In this document: positions 45,851-54,238 of the stretch, in pieces | Numbering within the stretch: the first letter of the stretch is position 1 | How the letters are laid out: each line of letters starts with the position of its first letter | NCBI RefSeq assembly: GCF_016807805.1 | Contig: NZ_CP063362.1 | Span: 4,568,501 to 4,632,500, forward strand | Origin: Xanthobacter dioxanivorans | Lineage (GTDB): Bacteria > Pseudomonadota > Alphaproteobacteria > Rhizobiales > Xanthobacteraceae | Reading direction: 5' to 3' | DNA length: 64,000 nt | The notes under the pieces: model-generated | The model's database searches: none | The model's input: only the letters and a program-made list of their open reading frames with translations | What the model was told of the DNA's origin: nothing | Program-made: the position numbers and the translations under genes

Positions 45851-46438
45851 GATTTCCTCCGGTGTGATGCGAGCCTTCGTCCGGGTCCCCGCCGGCGGGC
45901 TTCTCGCTTGCGCTTCCTCAGGCGCTCATGCGCCGCACACTTTTTTCGGCCGGAGGGGTTCGAGCCCGCACGCGGCGTCAGCAAGGCGCGTCATTGCCAC
46001 GCGGCAGACGCAATGGCATGCGCTCGCCGACCGATGGCCGGTGGCACAGGCTTTCGTTGGGGCACGCTACGGCAGCGTGTCACGACCCTGGCGGCGCGAG
46101 TGAACCTCGCTCAGTGTGCCGCGCGAGACCTTCGAGGATGACCGGCAATCCCGAAAGCCGATCTCCTTGAAGCCGTAGCAGTTTGCGACTGTAGTTCAAA
46201 AAATGAGCAAGACGCCACCTGTGACGTGCTTCCATCGGCGCCTCGCCGCGCGAAATATACGCATAGTTGCCCAATTGTCACAATTTTCCGCCTCACCGTG
46301 GCGAGGAATGCGGCGCCTGCCGCCCAGCCAGTGGACATCTCCCGCGGCAGGACGGAAGGTGATGAAACACGGCCTGCGGATTCTTGTTCGTGGGTCCGCG
46401 CGCGCGCCTCTCGTCCCACCTTTTGCAGCACGGTCGCC
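45851..46438. other. 588-base stretch without a supported gene
   Basis: No open frame here shows protein-like composition or a domain. Shorter frames on both strands are Arg/Ala-rich. It may hold promoters for the outward genes (the outer-membrane protein on the minus strand and the CYTH-like gene on the plus strand). Nothing specific is seen. Confidence 0.45.
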
Positions 46439-47275
46439 ATGCAGGACATCCACTACCGCGAATACAAAATCCTCCTGCGGCCGGAGCAGTTCTATGCACC
46501 GAAGCGGTTCGAGGATTACTGGAGCGAATTGAAGTCGATCGCCAAGAAAATGGGCGTCGGCGTTAAGACGAATGACGACGCCTTCACGCGGATGGTCCGC
46601 GAGGTGCTCTTCTACGACACGCCGGAGTTCGACCTCTACAACAACTCGTTTATCCTGCGTAAGCGCACCTTCTACGACAATGGCTGGCCGCGCCCGGAAC
46701 ATGAGCTCGCCGTCAAGTTCCGCAGCCCGGACCGCGAGAGGTGCGCCACCATGGACATGGCGCCGCGCATCGTCGGCGCGGTGGAGGTCAAGTTCAAGGA
46801 AGAGATCCTGCCGCTCAAGGACAAGCTCGGCGAGATGCGGTCCCTCTACTCGCACAACTGCATCATCATCTCGCCCGGCGTCGTCCTCAACCAGGGCATC
46901 AAGGATATCGCCTCCGTCTTTCCCGCCATGGCCTGCCTGGACGTGGACAATGATTCCCAGATCGACCTCGTGAACAACATGGCGGTGGAAGAGATCCAGG
47001 TGGATCCCGGTCATTTCGACTTCGGCCACGGCTACGAGGCGAAGGCCACCATCGCCATTTGGCGCAACCGGGCCTCCGAAACCTCGCTGGTCGGGGAATT
47101 CGCCTTCCAAGCGAAGTTCCAGCATTACGACGACATCCACGACAAGGCGAAGAAGCTGTCCGAGGACTTCTTCTGCGCCGCGCAGACCCTGGCCCCCGAA
47201 TGGGTGCAGCTCGGCACCACCAAGACTGCCATGGTCTACGGCATCGGCGCGAAAAAGGTGGAACACACCGAATAG
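46439..47275 (+). CDS. Unknown protein with CYTH-like charge pattern
   Basis: 278 residues from ATG 46439. I do not recognise the family with certainty. Alternating charged strands such as YREYKILLR (7-14), LYNNSFILRKRTFY (67-79), EHELAVKFR (88-95) and AVEVKFKEEILP (114-125) resemble the EXEXK-type beta-strands of CYTH/triphosphate tunnel enzymes, which bind triphosphates with lysines and arginines. This is inference by eye. The rest is a soluble domain ending LGTTKTAMVYGIGAKKVEHT. The start has no clear ribosome site and could be upstream. It precedes the chromate-type genes by 76 bases on the same strand. Confidence 0.75.
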   Translation: MQDIHYREYKILLRPEQFYAPKRFEDYWSELKSIAKKMGVGVKTNDDAFTRMVREVLFYDTPEFDLYNNSFILRKRTFYDNGWPRPEHELAVKFRSPDRERCATMDMAPRIVGAVEVKFKEEILPLKDKLGEMRSLYSHNCIIISPGVVLNQGIKDIASVFPAMACLDVDNDSQIDLVNNMAVEEIQVDPGHFDFGHGYEAKATIAIWRNRASETSLVGEFAFQAKFQHYDDIHDKAKKLSEDFFCAAQTLAPEWVQLGTTKTAMVYGIGAKKVEHTE

Positions 47276-47351
47276 GCCAGGAGAGCCTGCCGCGCCCGGA
47301 CGCGCGGCATCGGTCCGCCTATCGCCACGAGATGCACATCGCGAGACGCCC

Positions 47352-47989
47352 ATGAGTCCCGACGCGCCGCCCGGCATCGAGCCAGCTCATCCTCCCGCGT
47401 CGCCCTCCCCGGCGGCGGGCCGCCCCTTGGTGCAGGCGACGATCCTGGAGATCTTCCTCACCTTCCTGCTCATCGGCGCCACCAGCTTCGGCGGCGGGGT
47501 GGTCGCCTACCTGCGCAACGCCCTGGTGGTGCAGAAGGGCTGGCTGGACGAGGAGGAATTCCTCACCGCGCTGGAAATCTCCCAGGCCCTGCCGGGCCTC
47601 AACGCCACCAACATGAGCGTGATCGTGGGCGACCGCCTGCGCGGGCCGGTCGGCGCCGTGGCGGGCTTCCTCGGCATGACGCTGCCGGGGGACTGCTGGT
47701 GTTCGCCCTCGGCATCTTCTACGCGTCGAACCACGGCAACCCCGCCATGCACAAGGTGCTGGCCGGCATTGGCGCGGCGTCGGTGGGCCTTCTGGCAGCG
47801 GTCACGCTCCAGATCGGGCACAAGCAGCTGGAACACCTGCGCGAGATCGCGCTCATCGTCCTGACGGTGGCGATGGTGAGCTTCCTCCACATCTCGCTCA
47901 TCTTCGTGCTCCTCACCGTGCTGCCGTTCGCCGTCTTCATCTACCGCCCGCGCGGCGCCGGGCCGGACGCCCCGGGAGGCCAGTCGTGA
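47352..47989 (+). pseudogene. chrA: Chromate-type transporter, N-terminal half protein, frameshifted as sequenced
   Basis: First of two short CHR-family genes that together form a chromate or related anion transporter. The frame from ATG 47352 gives ILEIFLTFLLIGATSFGGGV, LRNALVVQKGWLDEEEFLTAL and GLNATNMSVIVGDRLRGPVG, typical of CHR proteins, then breaks at the G5 run 47687-47691. With one extra base it reads MTLPGGLLVFALGIFYASNH and continues with helices (VLAGIGAASVGLLAAVTLQI) to 47989, giving 212 residues. Other CHR features are intact, so this is probably a sequencing error. The second half overlaps by 4 bases (GTGA at 47986-47989). Confidence 0.88.
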
Positions 47990-48519
47990 ACGACCACAAT
48001 CCCGACCTCACCCTCCTCGGGGTCTTTTCCCTGCTCTCCATCCTCGCCGTCGGCGGCGGCACGGCGGTGCTGCCGGAGATGAAGGCGCTCACGGTGAACG
48101 TCCACCAGTGGATCACCGACGGCCAGTTCCGGGACATCTACAGCCTCGGCCAAGTGGCGCCGGGACCCAACATGCTGATGGTGATCGTCATCGGCTACCA
48201 CGTGGCGGGCACGCCGGGGGCGCTCATCGCCTTCTGCGGCTTCTTCTTCCCCGCCTCGGCGCTGGCCCTCGGCTCGTCGCGCCTGTGGAATCATTTCGAG
48301 GGCTCGCCCTGGCGCCTCGCGCTGCAGAAGGCGCTCGCCCCCATCGTCGTCGGCCTCATGGCGGCGGGCATGATCGCCATCGCCCGCACCGCCATCACCG
48401 GCCTCGAGACGACGCTGATCGCCGCGGCGGTCTTCGCGATCATCTATTTCGGACCGAAGATCAATCCGGCGCTGCTCATCCTCATGGGCGGCGTCGTCGG
48501 CTACTTCACGCTGAGCTAG
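47986..48519 (+). CDS. chrA: Chromate-type transporter, C-terminal half protein
   Basis: 177 residues, the second CHR domain. Start GTG 47986 overlaps the upstream gene's stop. Motifs: LLGVFSLLSILAVGGGTAVL, LPEMKALTVNVHQWITDGQF, LGQVAPGPNMLMVIVIGYHV and GALIAFCGFFFPASALAL. Split CHR proteins act as heterodimers in bacteria; transport of chromate itself is not proven, and some members move other anions. The pair converges on the DUF192 gene. Confidence 0.93.
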   Translation: MNDHNPDLTLLGVFSLLSILAVGGGTAVLPEMKALTVNVHQWITDGQFRDIYSLGQVAPGPNMLMVIVIGYHVAGTPGALIAFCGFFFPASALALGSSRLWNHFEGSPWRLALQKALAPIVVGLMAAGMIAIARTAITGLETTLIAAAVFAIIYFGPKINPALLILMGGVVGYFTLS

Positions 48520-48549
48520 CCCGCGCTCCAGGATCGGCTCAGGGGACGT

Positions 48550-49053
48550 TCACTTTCCCTTGAACAGGGCATGCGCGACGTGGTCTCCGGGCTTGATACC
48601 GAGCTTCCGGGCCGCACCGCCGGCGATTTCAAGCACCGCGCGCACCGGCTCTCCGGAGGAGATGGTGGCGGTGGAGAGCGGCGTCGTCATCGCGGCGATG
48701 CGGGCGATGGACCCGTCGGCCCGAATGAACAGCATGTCGAGGGGGATGTAGGTGTTCTGCATCCACATGCTGACCATCTGGTCGGCCTCGAAGTCGAACA
48801 GCATGCCGGCGCGCTCGCCCAGCGACTTGCGGTACATCAGGCCGGTCGCCCGCTGCTCGTTGGTGCGGGCAACCTCCACCTCGAACGGCACCACCCCCTT
48901 GGAGGTGGCGATCTCCAGCGGCTCGAGTGGTCCGACCGGCTGGGCGGCCTGCGCCAGGGCCGGCCCCACCGAAATCGCCGGGGCCAGCGCGAAGCCGAGC
49001 GAAAGCGCCAGGACGGCGGCCGATGCCGCCCGCCATAGAACGAAAAGATGCAT
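48550..49053 (-). CDS. DUF192 family exported protein
   Basis: 167 residues with a signal peptide or anchor (HLFVLWRAASAAVLALSLGF, cleaved near ALAQ). The DUF192 pattern is EVARTNEQRATGLMYRKSL, MLFDFEADQMVSMWMQNTYI and PLDMLFIRADGSIARIAAM. The function is unknown. It starts 2 bases after the cold-shock gene ends, so the two form an operon, a frequent arrangement in Rhizobiales. It converges on the chromate-type pair. Confidence 0.92.
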   Translation of the reverse strand: MHLFVLWRAASAAVLALSLGFALAPAISVGPALAQAAQPVGPLEPLEIATSKGVVPFEVEVARTNEQRATGLMYRKSLGERAGMLFDFEADQMVSMWMQNTYIPLDMLFIRADGSIARIAAMTTPLSTATISSGEPVRAVLEIAGGAARKLGIKPGDHVAHALFKGK

Positions 49054-49055
49054 GA

Positions 49056-49634
49056 TCAGTGATTCCCGCCGGTTCCGGCATCGGCCTTGACCTCGGCCGC
49101 CATCAGCCCCTTGGCGCCGTCGCCGTAGCGCACCAGCACGGACTGGCCGGGCCTGAGTTCGGTAAGGCCGTGGCGGCGCAGCGTCTCCATGTGCACGAAA
49201 ATGTCGGGAGTGCCGTCCCCCTGGGTCAGGAAGCCGAAGCCGCGCAGCCGGTTGAACCACTTCACCGTGGCCCGCTCGAAGCCGCTCGTCGGCTCCACCG
49301 CCACGCGGGTGCGCGGGGGCTGGGGCGGGGCATGCACGGCGGTGGACAAATCGAGGGAAAGCACCCGGAACGCCTGGCGTCCCTTGGCGCGCTGCACCGC
49401 CTCGCACACCACGCGGGCGCCTTCGATGGCGGTCTGGAAGCCGTCGCGGCGCAGGCAGGTGACATGGACCAGCACGTCGGGGCCGCCATCGTCTGGTACG
49501 ATGAAACCATAGCCCTTGGAGGCGTCATACCATTTTATGGATCCGGAGACCTCGACGAGCCCGATGGGATCGTCGTTCCCCTCATCCGTCGGGCCGGCGG
49601 TCAGTGGCCCCAGCCCCAGTGAGTCAGACCCCAT
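49056..49634 (-). CDS. Two-domain cold-shock-like (CspA-type) protein
   Basis: 192 residues, with two S1-like cold-shock domains. The first contains [20 protein letters not shown] and the second [20 protein letters not shown]; each has RNP1-type KGYGF/RGFGF and a second strand with VHVT or VHME. These proteins bind RNA or single-stranded DNA and often act as chaperones or anti-terminators. Start ATG 49634; an upstream ATG at 49712 would add Arg-rich residues. Operon with the DUF192 gene. Confidence 0.94.
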   Translation of the reverse strand: MGSDSLGLGPLTAGPTDEGNDDPIGLVEVSGSIKWYDASKGYGFIVPDDGGPDVLVHVTCLRRDGFQTAIEGARVVCEAVQRAKGRQAFRVLSLDLSTAVHAPPQPPRTRVAVEPTSGFERATVKWFNRLRGFGFLTQGDGTPDIFVHMETLRRHGLTELRPGQSVLVRYGDGAKGLMAAEVKADAGTGGNH

Positions 49635-49715
49635 GACCACCCCGACATCACGCGCGCCGCGCCCTTGATTCCGCGAGCGCACACGATAGCAAGTCAAGGC
49701 GCATTCGCCCACCCC

Positions 49716-50486
49716 TTACCCGTCCTGCGCGAAAGGGGACAGGACCTCGCCGATCTCGGTGCGCACCACGAGGTCGGCGAGGTCGTCGAACTCGGTCGGC
49801 TCCCGGTTGAGAATGACGAGCCGCGCGCCGTTGTGCTTGGCCTTGAGCGGGAAGCCGGCGGCTGGGAACACCACCAGCGACGAGCCGATGACGATGAACA
49901 GGTCGGCGCGAAGCGTGAGCATTTCCGCCCGCATCATCTCCCGCTCCGGCATGGCCTGGCCGAAGGAGATCGTCGCCGCCTTTACCGGCCCGCCGCATTC
50001 CGGACAGTCGGGGGCGACGCCGCCGGCGGCATCAAAATGCGCCTTCACCCAGCCGAGCTCGTAGCGCGCGCCACAATCGAGGCAGGTGGCGTAGGTGCCG
50101 TTGCCGTGCAGTTCCACCAGCGCCTCGTCCGGCACGCCGGAGGCCTGGTGCAGGCCGTCGATGTTCTGGGTGATGATACCGGCGAGACGACGGCGCGCGA
50201 GCAGCCGCGCCAGGGCCCGGTGGCCCCGGCCGGGGCGGGCGAAGGCAAAGGCCTCCTCCATGGCGAACTTGCGCCGCCAGGCTTCGTTTCGGGCCGCCTT
50301 GTGGGCGCGGAACACATCGAAGGGGATGGGCTTGTTCTGCGTCCACAGGCCGCCGGGAGAGCGGAAATCGGGAATGCCGCATTCGGTGGAGATGCCGGCG
50401 CCGGTGAAGGCGACGGCGCCCTCCGCCTCGTCGAGCAATTCCGAGAGCCGCGCCCTCGCCCCCTTGAGATCCGTGTCGAACAGCAT
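49716..50486 (-). CDS. cobB: NAD-dependent protein deacylase (Sir2 family)
   Basis: 256 residues. It removes acyl groups from lysines using NAD+. Rossmann part: [20 protein letters not shown]; the catalytic region is [14 protein letters not shown] with the catalytic His in VELHGNG. Two Cys pairs bind zinc (CLDCG and CPECG). ISFGQAMPE and [15 protein letters not shown] complete the NAD pocket. It stands alone, divergent from the glyoxalase gene (about 120 bases). Confidence 0.95.
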   Translation of the reverse strand: MLFDTDLKGARARLSELLDEAEGAVAFTGAGISTECGIPDFRSPGGLWTQNKPIPFDVFRAHKAARNEAWRRKFAMEEAFAFARPGRGHRALARLLARRRLAGIITQNIDGLHQASGVPDEALVELHGNGTYATCLDCGARYELGWVKAHFDAAGGVAPDCPECGGPVKAATISFGQAMPEREMMRAEMLTLRADLFIVIGSSLVVFPAAGFPLKAKHNGARLVILNREPTEFDDLADLVVRTEIGEVLSPFAQDG

Positions 50487-50609
50487 ACGTCAACAGCGCC
50501 GGTTCGCCGGCACCCTCCACTTGGCCCATCGGGAAGCACTTTTCCTTTCCGGCGCGAGAGCCTATCCGCTCCGGAGCCTCCGCGCTCCCCCACCAGGACG
50601 AGATCGCCA

Positions 50610-51032
50610 ATGCGCTTTCTGCACACCATGGTCCGCGTGACCGACATCGACCAGTCGCTGGACTTCTACTGCAATAAGCTGGGGCTCAGGGAGATCCGCC
50701 GCAAGGAGGTGCCGCAAGGGCGCTACACCCTCGTCTTCCTCGCCGCACCCGGCCAGGAGGACGTGGCCAAGATCGAGCTCACCTACAACTGGGACAAGGA
50801 GCCCTACGGCGAAGGCCGCAATTTCGGTCATCTCGCCTTCGAGGTGGAGGACATCTACGGCACCTGCGAGCGGCTGATGGCCTCGGGCGTCACCATCAAC
50901 CGGCCACCGCGCGACGGCTACATGGCCTTCGTGCGTTCGCCGGATAACGTTTCCGTCGAACTGCTGCAGAAGGGCGGCCCCAAGGCTCCCGCCGAGCCTT
51001 GGGCCTCCATGCCGAACACCGGCAAGTGGTGA
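50610..51032 (+). CDS. gloA: Lactoylglutathione lyase (glyoxalase I)
   Basis: 140 residues of the VOC fold with the classic GloA sequence: [60 protein letters not shown] and [13 protein letters not shown]. Metal ligands are His5 (LHTMVR), Glu in ELTYN, His in FGHLAF and Glu in VELLQ. It converts the methylglyoxal-glutathione hemithioacetal to S-lactoylglutathione in the cytoplasm. ATG 50610. Confidence 0.95.
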   Translation: MRFLHTMVRVTDIDQSLDFYCNKLGLREIRRKEVPQGRYTLVFLAAPGQEDVAKIELTYNWDKEPYGEGRNFGHLAFEVEDIYGTCERLMASGVTINRPPRDGYMAFVRSPDNVSVELLQKGGPKAPAEPWASMPNTGKW

Positions 51033-51192
51033 CCCGCCGGCCCCGCCCGGAGGGTTCCGATCCGGGTGCGCCCGGTGCGGGGCGTCGGCAAGCCGGCTTT
51101 GGATATCTGGGAAGCGGCGCTTGCGAGGCCGCTGCGCTCCTCCTATAAGGGCCCGCGCTCCCGCTCCGCCCTGCGCGGCTCGGGACGCCCGC

Positions 51193-51267
51193 GCGCCCTT
51201 CGTCTATCGGTTAGGACGCCACCCTTTCACGGTGGAGAGAGGGGTTCGACTCCCCTAGGGCGCGCCA
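51193..51267 (+). tRNA. tRNA-Glu (anticodon TTC), probable integration site
   Basis: 75-base cloverleaf including encoded CCA at 51265-51267. Acceptor GCGCCCT/AGGGCGC, anticodon stem CCACC/GGTGG around loop CTTTCAC (anticodon TTC), T-arm GGGGTTCGACTCCCC. The DNA beyond it becomes less GC-rich and carries mobile-element genes ending with a tyrosine integrase, so its 3' end is the likely attachment site. The second copy is not found in this window. Confidence 0.97.
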
Positions 51268-51340
51268 GGATACCTTTGTCCAAAATTTCCGTTGATTTTC
51301 AAGGGGCTACGGACCCCGTCCTCGGCTATGGTACCCCAGC

Positions 51341-51363
51341 CGGGACCCCAAAACGGGACCCCA
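51341..51363. repeat. Two CGGGACCCCA direct repeats just inside the island
   Basis: CGGGACCCCA at 51341-51350 and 51354-51363, 13 bases apart, about 75-95 bases inside the presumed tRNA-Glu boundary. GGACCCCG is also present near 51311. Short direct repeats beside an attachment site can be integrase arm-type sites; this is inference. Confidence 0.45.
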
Positions 51364-51365
51364 GA

Positions 51366-51797
51366 ATGACCAACTCCGAACAAGGAGACCCGCCTCCATT
51401 GTGGAGGAGGCTCCTGATTTCTCCTGTGGTGGTGTGGGGGGTATGGGTGGCAGTTCTGATTGCTCACCTCTGGTGGCTATGCGTGGCCATGGACCCGGTT
51501 GTCGTCCAACGTTTCGGGGCATTCACCATCATCATCGGGATTTTGATGGCTGCTCGCCCCTATCTTCGAAATGGTCCTGAGAAGGTGACGCAAGCGGCTA
51601 TCCCGCGTCCTCCAGGACTTTTTCCGGTCAAGAGCGAAGATATCGCTCTCTATCGCGAGCGCGTCGCCAAAGAGGCTCCTGAGGTTCAGAAAGATGTGCT
51701 TGCCGAACGCCGGAATGGCGTTCTCATGGTCGGCATGGGAACGCTGATCAACGGCTACGGCGACGTGGTTGCGAAGTGGCTACTGGGCCAAGTTTGA
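51366..51797 (+). CDS. Small membrane protein of the island, unknown function
   Basis: 143 residues from ATG 51366. Two helices near the N-terminus (LLISPVVVWGVWVAVLIAHL and FGAFTIIIGILMAARPYL), then a soluble, charged C-terminal part ending GYGDVVAKWLLGQV. The same frame is open upstream through the tRNA-Glu gene, but that extension is not protein-like. Less GC-rich than the chromosome. No family recognised. It is the first gene inside the island and is transcribed away from the tRNA. Confidence 0.7.
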   Translation: MTNSEQGDPPPLWRRLLISPVVVWGVWVAVLIAHLWWLCVAMDPVVVQRFGAFTIIIGILMAARPYLRNGPEKVTQAAIPRPPGLFPVKSEDIALYRERVAKEAPEVQKDVLAERRNGVLMVGMGTLINGYGDVVAKWLLGQV

Positions 51798-51823
51798 GCC
51801 GCCAAGCCAGCCGTGCCGGGGTA

Positions 51824-52585
51824 CTAAAGCAATCCGAGTTGCCCCTTCTCGTCCAACCGAACCACCCCGAGGAGTTGCCACGTCTTGGGACGCTTCATCA
51901 TGTTCCCCGTGGCGAACAGCATTCCCTTGGCAGGATACTCGTCATTGAAGCGTCCGCCGAGCCGTTCCAGCGCTGACGCTTCTCCGTACCTCTTACGCCA
52001 GTAGAAGAAAGTGGCGTGCGTTTCCCAATCGCCGCAGGTCCAAGTATGCGGCCCTTCTGCGTCACGAAACGTGAACGCGAATGCGAAGGGGGTGGGCTCA
52101 AAAGCGGCCAAGTCCGCGTCAAGGAGGCTCTGCTGCCTTCCCGCTTCTCGGTATTCCCGGCGCTCTGCTTCGAGTTGCGCCTCGGATTTCCGACGCCAGC
52201 GAAATCTCGGATTGGAAGGCCGGATCAGGGCGAGAGAAGCGCCGGAGCTTGCCGCAGCCGATGCCGAGGGCATGACCATCGGGTCGAGAAGTGCAAACCT
52301 GTCGTTTTCCGGGAGGGCGCCGACAACCTTAATGGCATCCTCGAAGACGTGGCAACTTTCTCGACGACGATCTGTCGTGGGTGGCCGATGGGCGAATTCG
52401 ACCCAGTCCCAACGCCGAAAGCTCCGCCCACTGGTCAGTTGCCGAAAGCGCACCGGATACAGGCGTTTCCATTCCCGGCTCGCGGTAATCCCAGCGCAGC
52501 AGACGGTCTCGCCGTACTTGCTACTCGGCCGCGGCAAGGCCTTGATGATTATGACAGCGCGGGAAATTGGGAGAGTTGCGGACAT
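51824..52585 (-). CDS. Unknown protein encoded with DUF488 (island module)
   Basis: About 253 residues from ATG 52585. The N-terminal part VIIIKALPRPSSKYGETVCC followed by AGITASREWKRLYPVRFR is distinctive: a conserved Cys pair and a basic-aromatic stretch; the later part is charged (RKSEAQLEAERREYREAGRQ) and ends with TWTCGDWETHATFFYWRKRY and KRPKTWQLLGVVRLDEKGQL. Similar proteins accompany DUF488 genes on other mobile elements as I recall, but I cannot name a function. It overlaps the DUF488 gene by about 65 bases, so the two are coupled. An ATG 13 codons further upstream is possible. Confidence 0.65.
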   Translation of the reverse strand: MSATLPISRAVIIIKALPRPSSKYGETVCCAGITASREWKRLYPVRFRQLTSGRSFRRWDWVEFAHRPPTTDRRRESCHVFEDAIKVVGALPENDRFALLDPMVMPSASAAASSGASLALIRPSNPRFRWRRKSEAQLEAERREYREAGRQQSLLDADLAAFEPTPFAFAFTFRDAEGPHTWTCGDWETHATFFYWRKRYGEASALERLGGRFNDEYPAKGMLFATGNMMKRPKTWQLLGVVRLDEKGQLGLL

Positions 52586-53039
52586 ACCGTTGTGGATCAT
52601 CCGCATACAGATCGAAGGTTGCAAGCCCCTCTGCCGCCAATTCCCCAGCGATAATGGTCCGGTGACAGCCTTGCGGGTCTCGCTCGAAGCACATCATGCA
52701 GACCACATCAGTGGCGCAGCAACCTTCGAGGTTCGCGAGTGCTGAAATCGCTCCTTCAGTTTTCAGGTGGCGACTGTAGACGGCGCGGAACTCGTCCATC
52801 TCACCGCGGCGGGCGGCTTCTCGCCCCTCCTTGGGATCCCCAAGTTCGACAAAGTGGCGGTACGCGATGCCGGCCTCTTCTAGGTGCTGCCTCAAAGCGT
52901 TTTTAGAGAAGCCCTTCTTGCGGGAAATTGGAACGGCGCGGACGTCAGCCAGCATGGTGACGCCAACGGACTTCAGGACCGCGATGAATGCGTTGATCGT
53001 CGTGCCCTCATAGCCGACCGTATAGACCACCTGCATCAT
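52521..53039 (-). CDS. DUF488 family protein
   Basis: 172 residues. DUF488 signature: VVYTVGYEGTTINAFIAVLK at the start, LADVRAVPISRKKGFSKNA, GIAYRHFVELGDPKEGREA, and the Cys-rich region CCATDVVCMMCFERDPQGCHR with the final ELAAEGLATFDLYADDPQRY. Function unknown; the family often lies on mobile or defence-rich DNA. Overlaps the next gene downstream, so a two-gene operon. ATG 53039; a second M follows directly. Confidence 0.9.
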   Translation of the reverse strand: MMQVVYTVGYEGTTINAFIAVLKSVGVTMLADVRAVPISRKKGFSKNALRQHLEEAGIAYRHFVELGDPKEGREAARRGEMDEFRAVYSRHLKTEGAISALANLEGCCATDVVCMMCFERDPQGCHRTIIAGELAAEGLATFDLYADDPQRYVRNSPNFPRCHNHQGLAAAE

Positions 53040-53197
53040 GCGCTCCGCCGTTCGCCGGCTTTCAATGTGCCCCGCGCTCGGTTAACGCCACACTCCGCGG
53101 TTGCGCAAGGCGCTCTTTCGCAAAGAAACAGATCGGGAGAGGCACGTGCCGGAGAAGAGACAGATGGGCAGACGGGCGCATGGCAAATCGCCGAGCC

Positions 53198-53800
53198 TCA
53201 CCCGGCAGCCCCCACCACCCGTTGCACCGCCGACACGCCCACCCCCAGCGTCTTCGCCACCTTCAACATCCCCATGCCCTGCGCCCGAAGCTCCTTGATC
53301 CGTGCCTCGGTGTCTGCGCCCACCGTGGGCCGCCCCAGCTTCTTCCCCTCCGCTTTCGCCCGCGCGAGCCCGGCGTTCACGCGCTCCCGGATCATGGCCC
53401 GTTCGTATTCGGCGAACACGCCCATCATCTGGAACATGGCCCGGCCGGAGGGCGTCGAGGTGTCCAGGGCTTGCTGGTGCAGGTAGAGGTCGGCGCCACG
53501 GGCGTGAAGCTCGCCGAGGAAGGCCACGAGGTCCGCCATCGAACGGCCGAGCCGATCCACCGACCACGCGGCCACCATGTCCACCTCGCGCCGGGTCACG
53601 GCTTTCAGCATCGCGTCGTAGCCGGGGCGCTGGTCGCGGCCCTTGGCGCCGGAGACGCCGGCATCCTCGAACACGGCCACCACTTCCCAGCCGGCCTTCT
53701 CCGCCACGGCCTGAAGCTCGCGCCGCTGGTTCTCGGTGGTCTGTTCGGAGGTGGAGACGCGCAGATAGAGGGCGACGCGACGAACGGTCTTGCGGGACAC
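53198..53800 (-). CDS. Serine recombinase (resolvase/invertase family)
   Basis: 200 residues from GTG 53800. The catalytic N-terminal domain holds the nucleophile Ser16 in ALYLRVSTSEQTTENQRREL; other active-site arginines are in YDAMLKAVTRREVDMVAAWS and VDRLGRSMADLVAFLGEL, followed by the E-helix FQMMGVFAEYERAMIRERVN. The C-terminal HTH is GMGMLKVAKTLGVGVSAVQR. Size fits a small resolvase. Its GTG is preferred because the ~60 residues upstream are not protein-like. It is a second recombinase in the island next to the tyrosine integrase. Confidence 0.93.
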   Translation of the reverse strand: MSRKTVRRVALYLRVSTSEQTTENQRRELQAVAEKAGWEVVAVFEDAGVSGAKGRDQRPGYDAMLKAVTRREVDMVAAWSVDRLGRSMADLVAFLGELHARGADLYLHQQALDTSTPSGRAMFQMMGVFAEYERAMIRERVNAGLARAKAEGKKLGRPTVGADTEARIKELRAQGMGMLKVAKTLGVGVSAVQRVVGAAG

Positions 53801-54238
53801 GGCAGGGGCTCCGGGAAGCTGGTGATATCCATACCGATAACAAGTGTTTACGGAATGCGTCAAGCCCCCTTCGCAAACCGGCATGGATGCTGGACTGGAC
53901 ACGGCAATTTTCAGCAAGGGTTTCGGTATGGGGCCTTCCGCCTCCCTCGCGGCCCTGGGAGAGGCCGGACAGAGGACAACCGACAACGCCTCTCCGGTGC
54001 GTCACGCCTACGCGCGGCTTGCCGTATCGCTCACGCGAAAGATGCTAGCCGCACCCGCGAAACCGCCCGCGCGACCTGACGCGCCCGTGCGCGACACCGT
54101 GCGCCTGATGCGCGAGGGGGCACGGGGGGTATCGCGCGAGCCTTTTTCAATCGACACCGTTTCAGAAATTTCGGCCAAATATCGCCGGTGCTCCTCCGAC
54201 GAGCCGGGGGTCGGACCCGGCAACGTGGAAGGGAAGCG
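53801..54238. other. 438-base gap, recombinase upstream region
   Basis: No gene with support. An open frame at 53844-54278 is Arg/Pro/Ala-rich and unlike a protein. The first ~60 bases upstream of the recombinase are AT-richer (CCATACCGATAACAAGTG) and could contain its promoter or a recombination site; no clear res sub-sites can be resolved by eye. Confidence 0.45.

Noticed and set aside
46111-46449. 112-codon minus-strand frame before the CYTH-like gene
   Set aside because: Arg/Ala/Ser-rich with no domain; overlaps the start of a better-supported gene.
51240-51267. A second copy of the tRNA-Glu 3' end inside the window (attR)
   Set aside because: No repeat of this sequence was seen up to 64000; if it exists it lies beyond the right edge.
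51066-51365. Upstream extension of the 51366 membrane protein frame
   Set aside because: It would pass through the tRNA-Glu gene, and its residues are Arg/Pro/Ser-rich.
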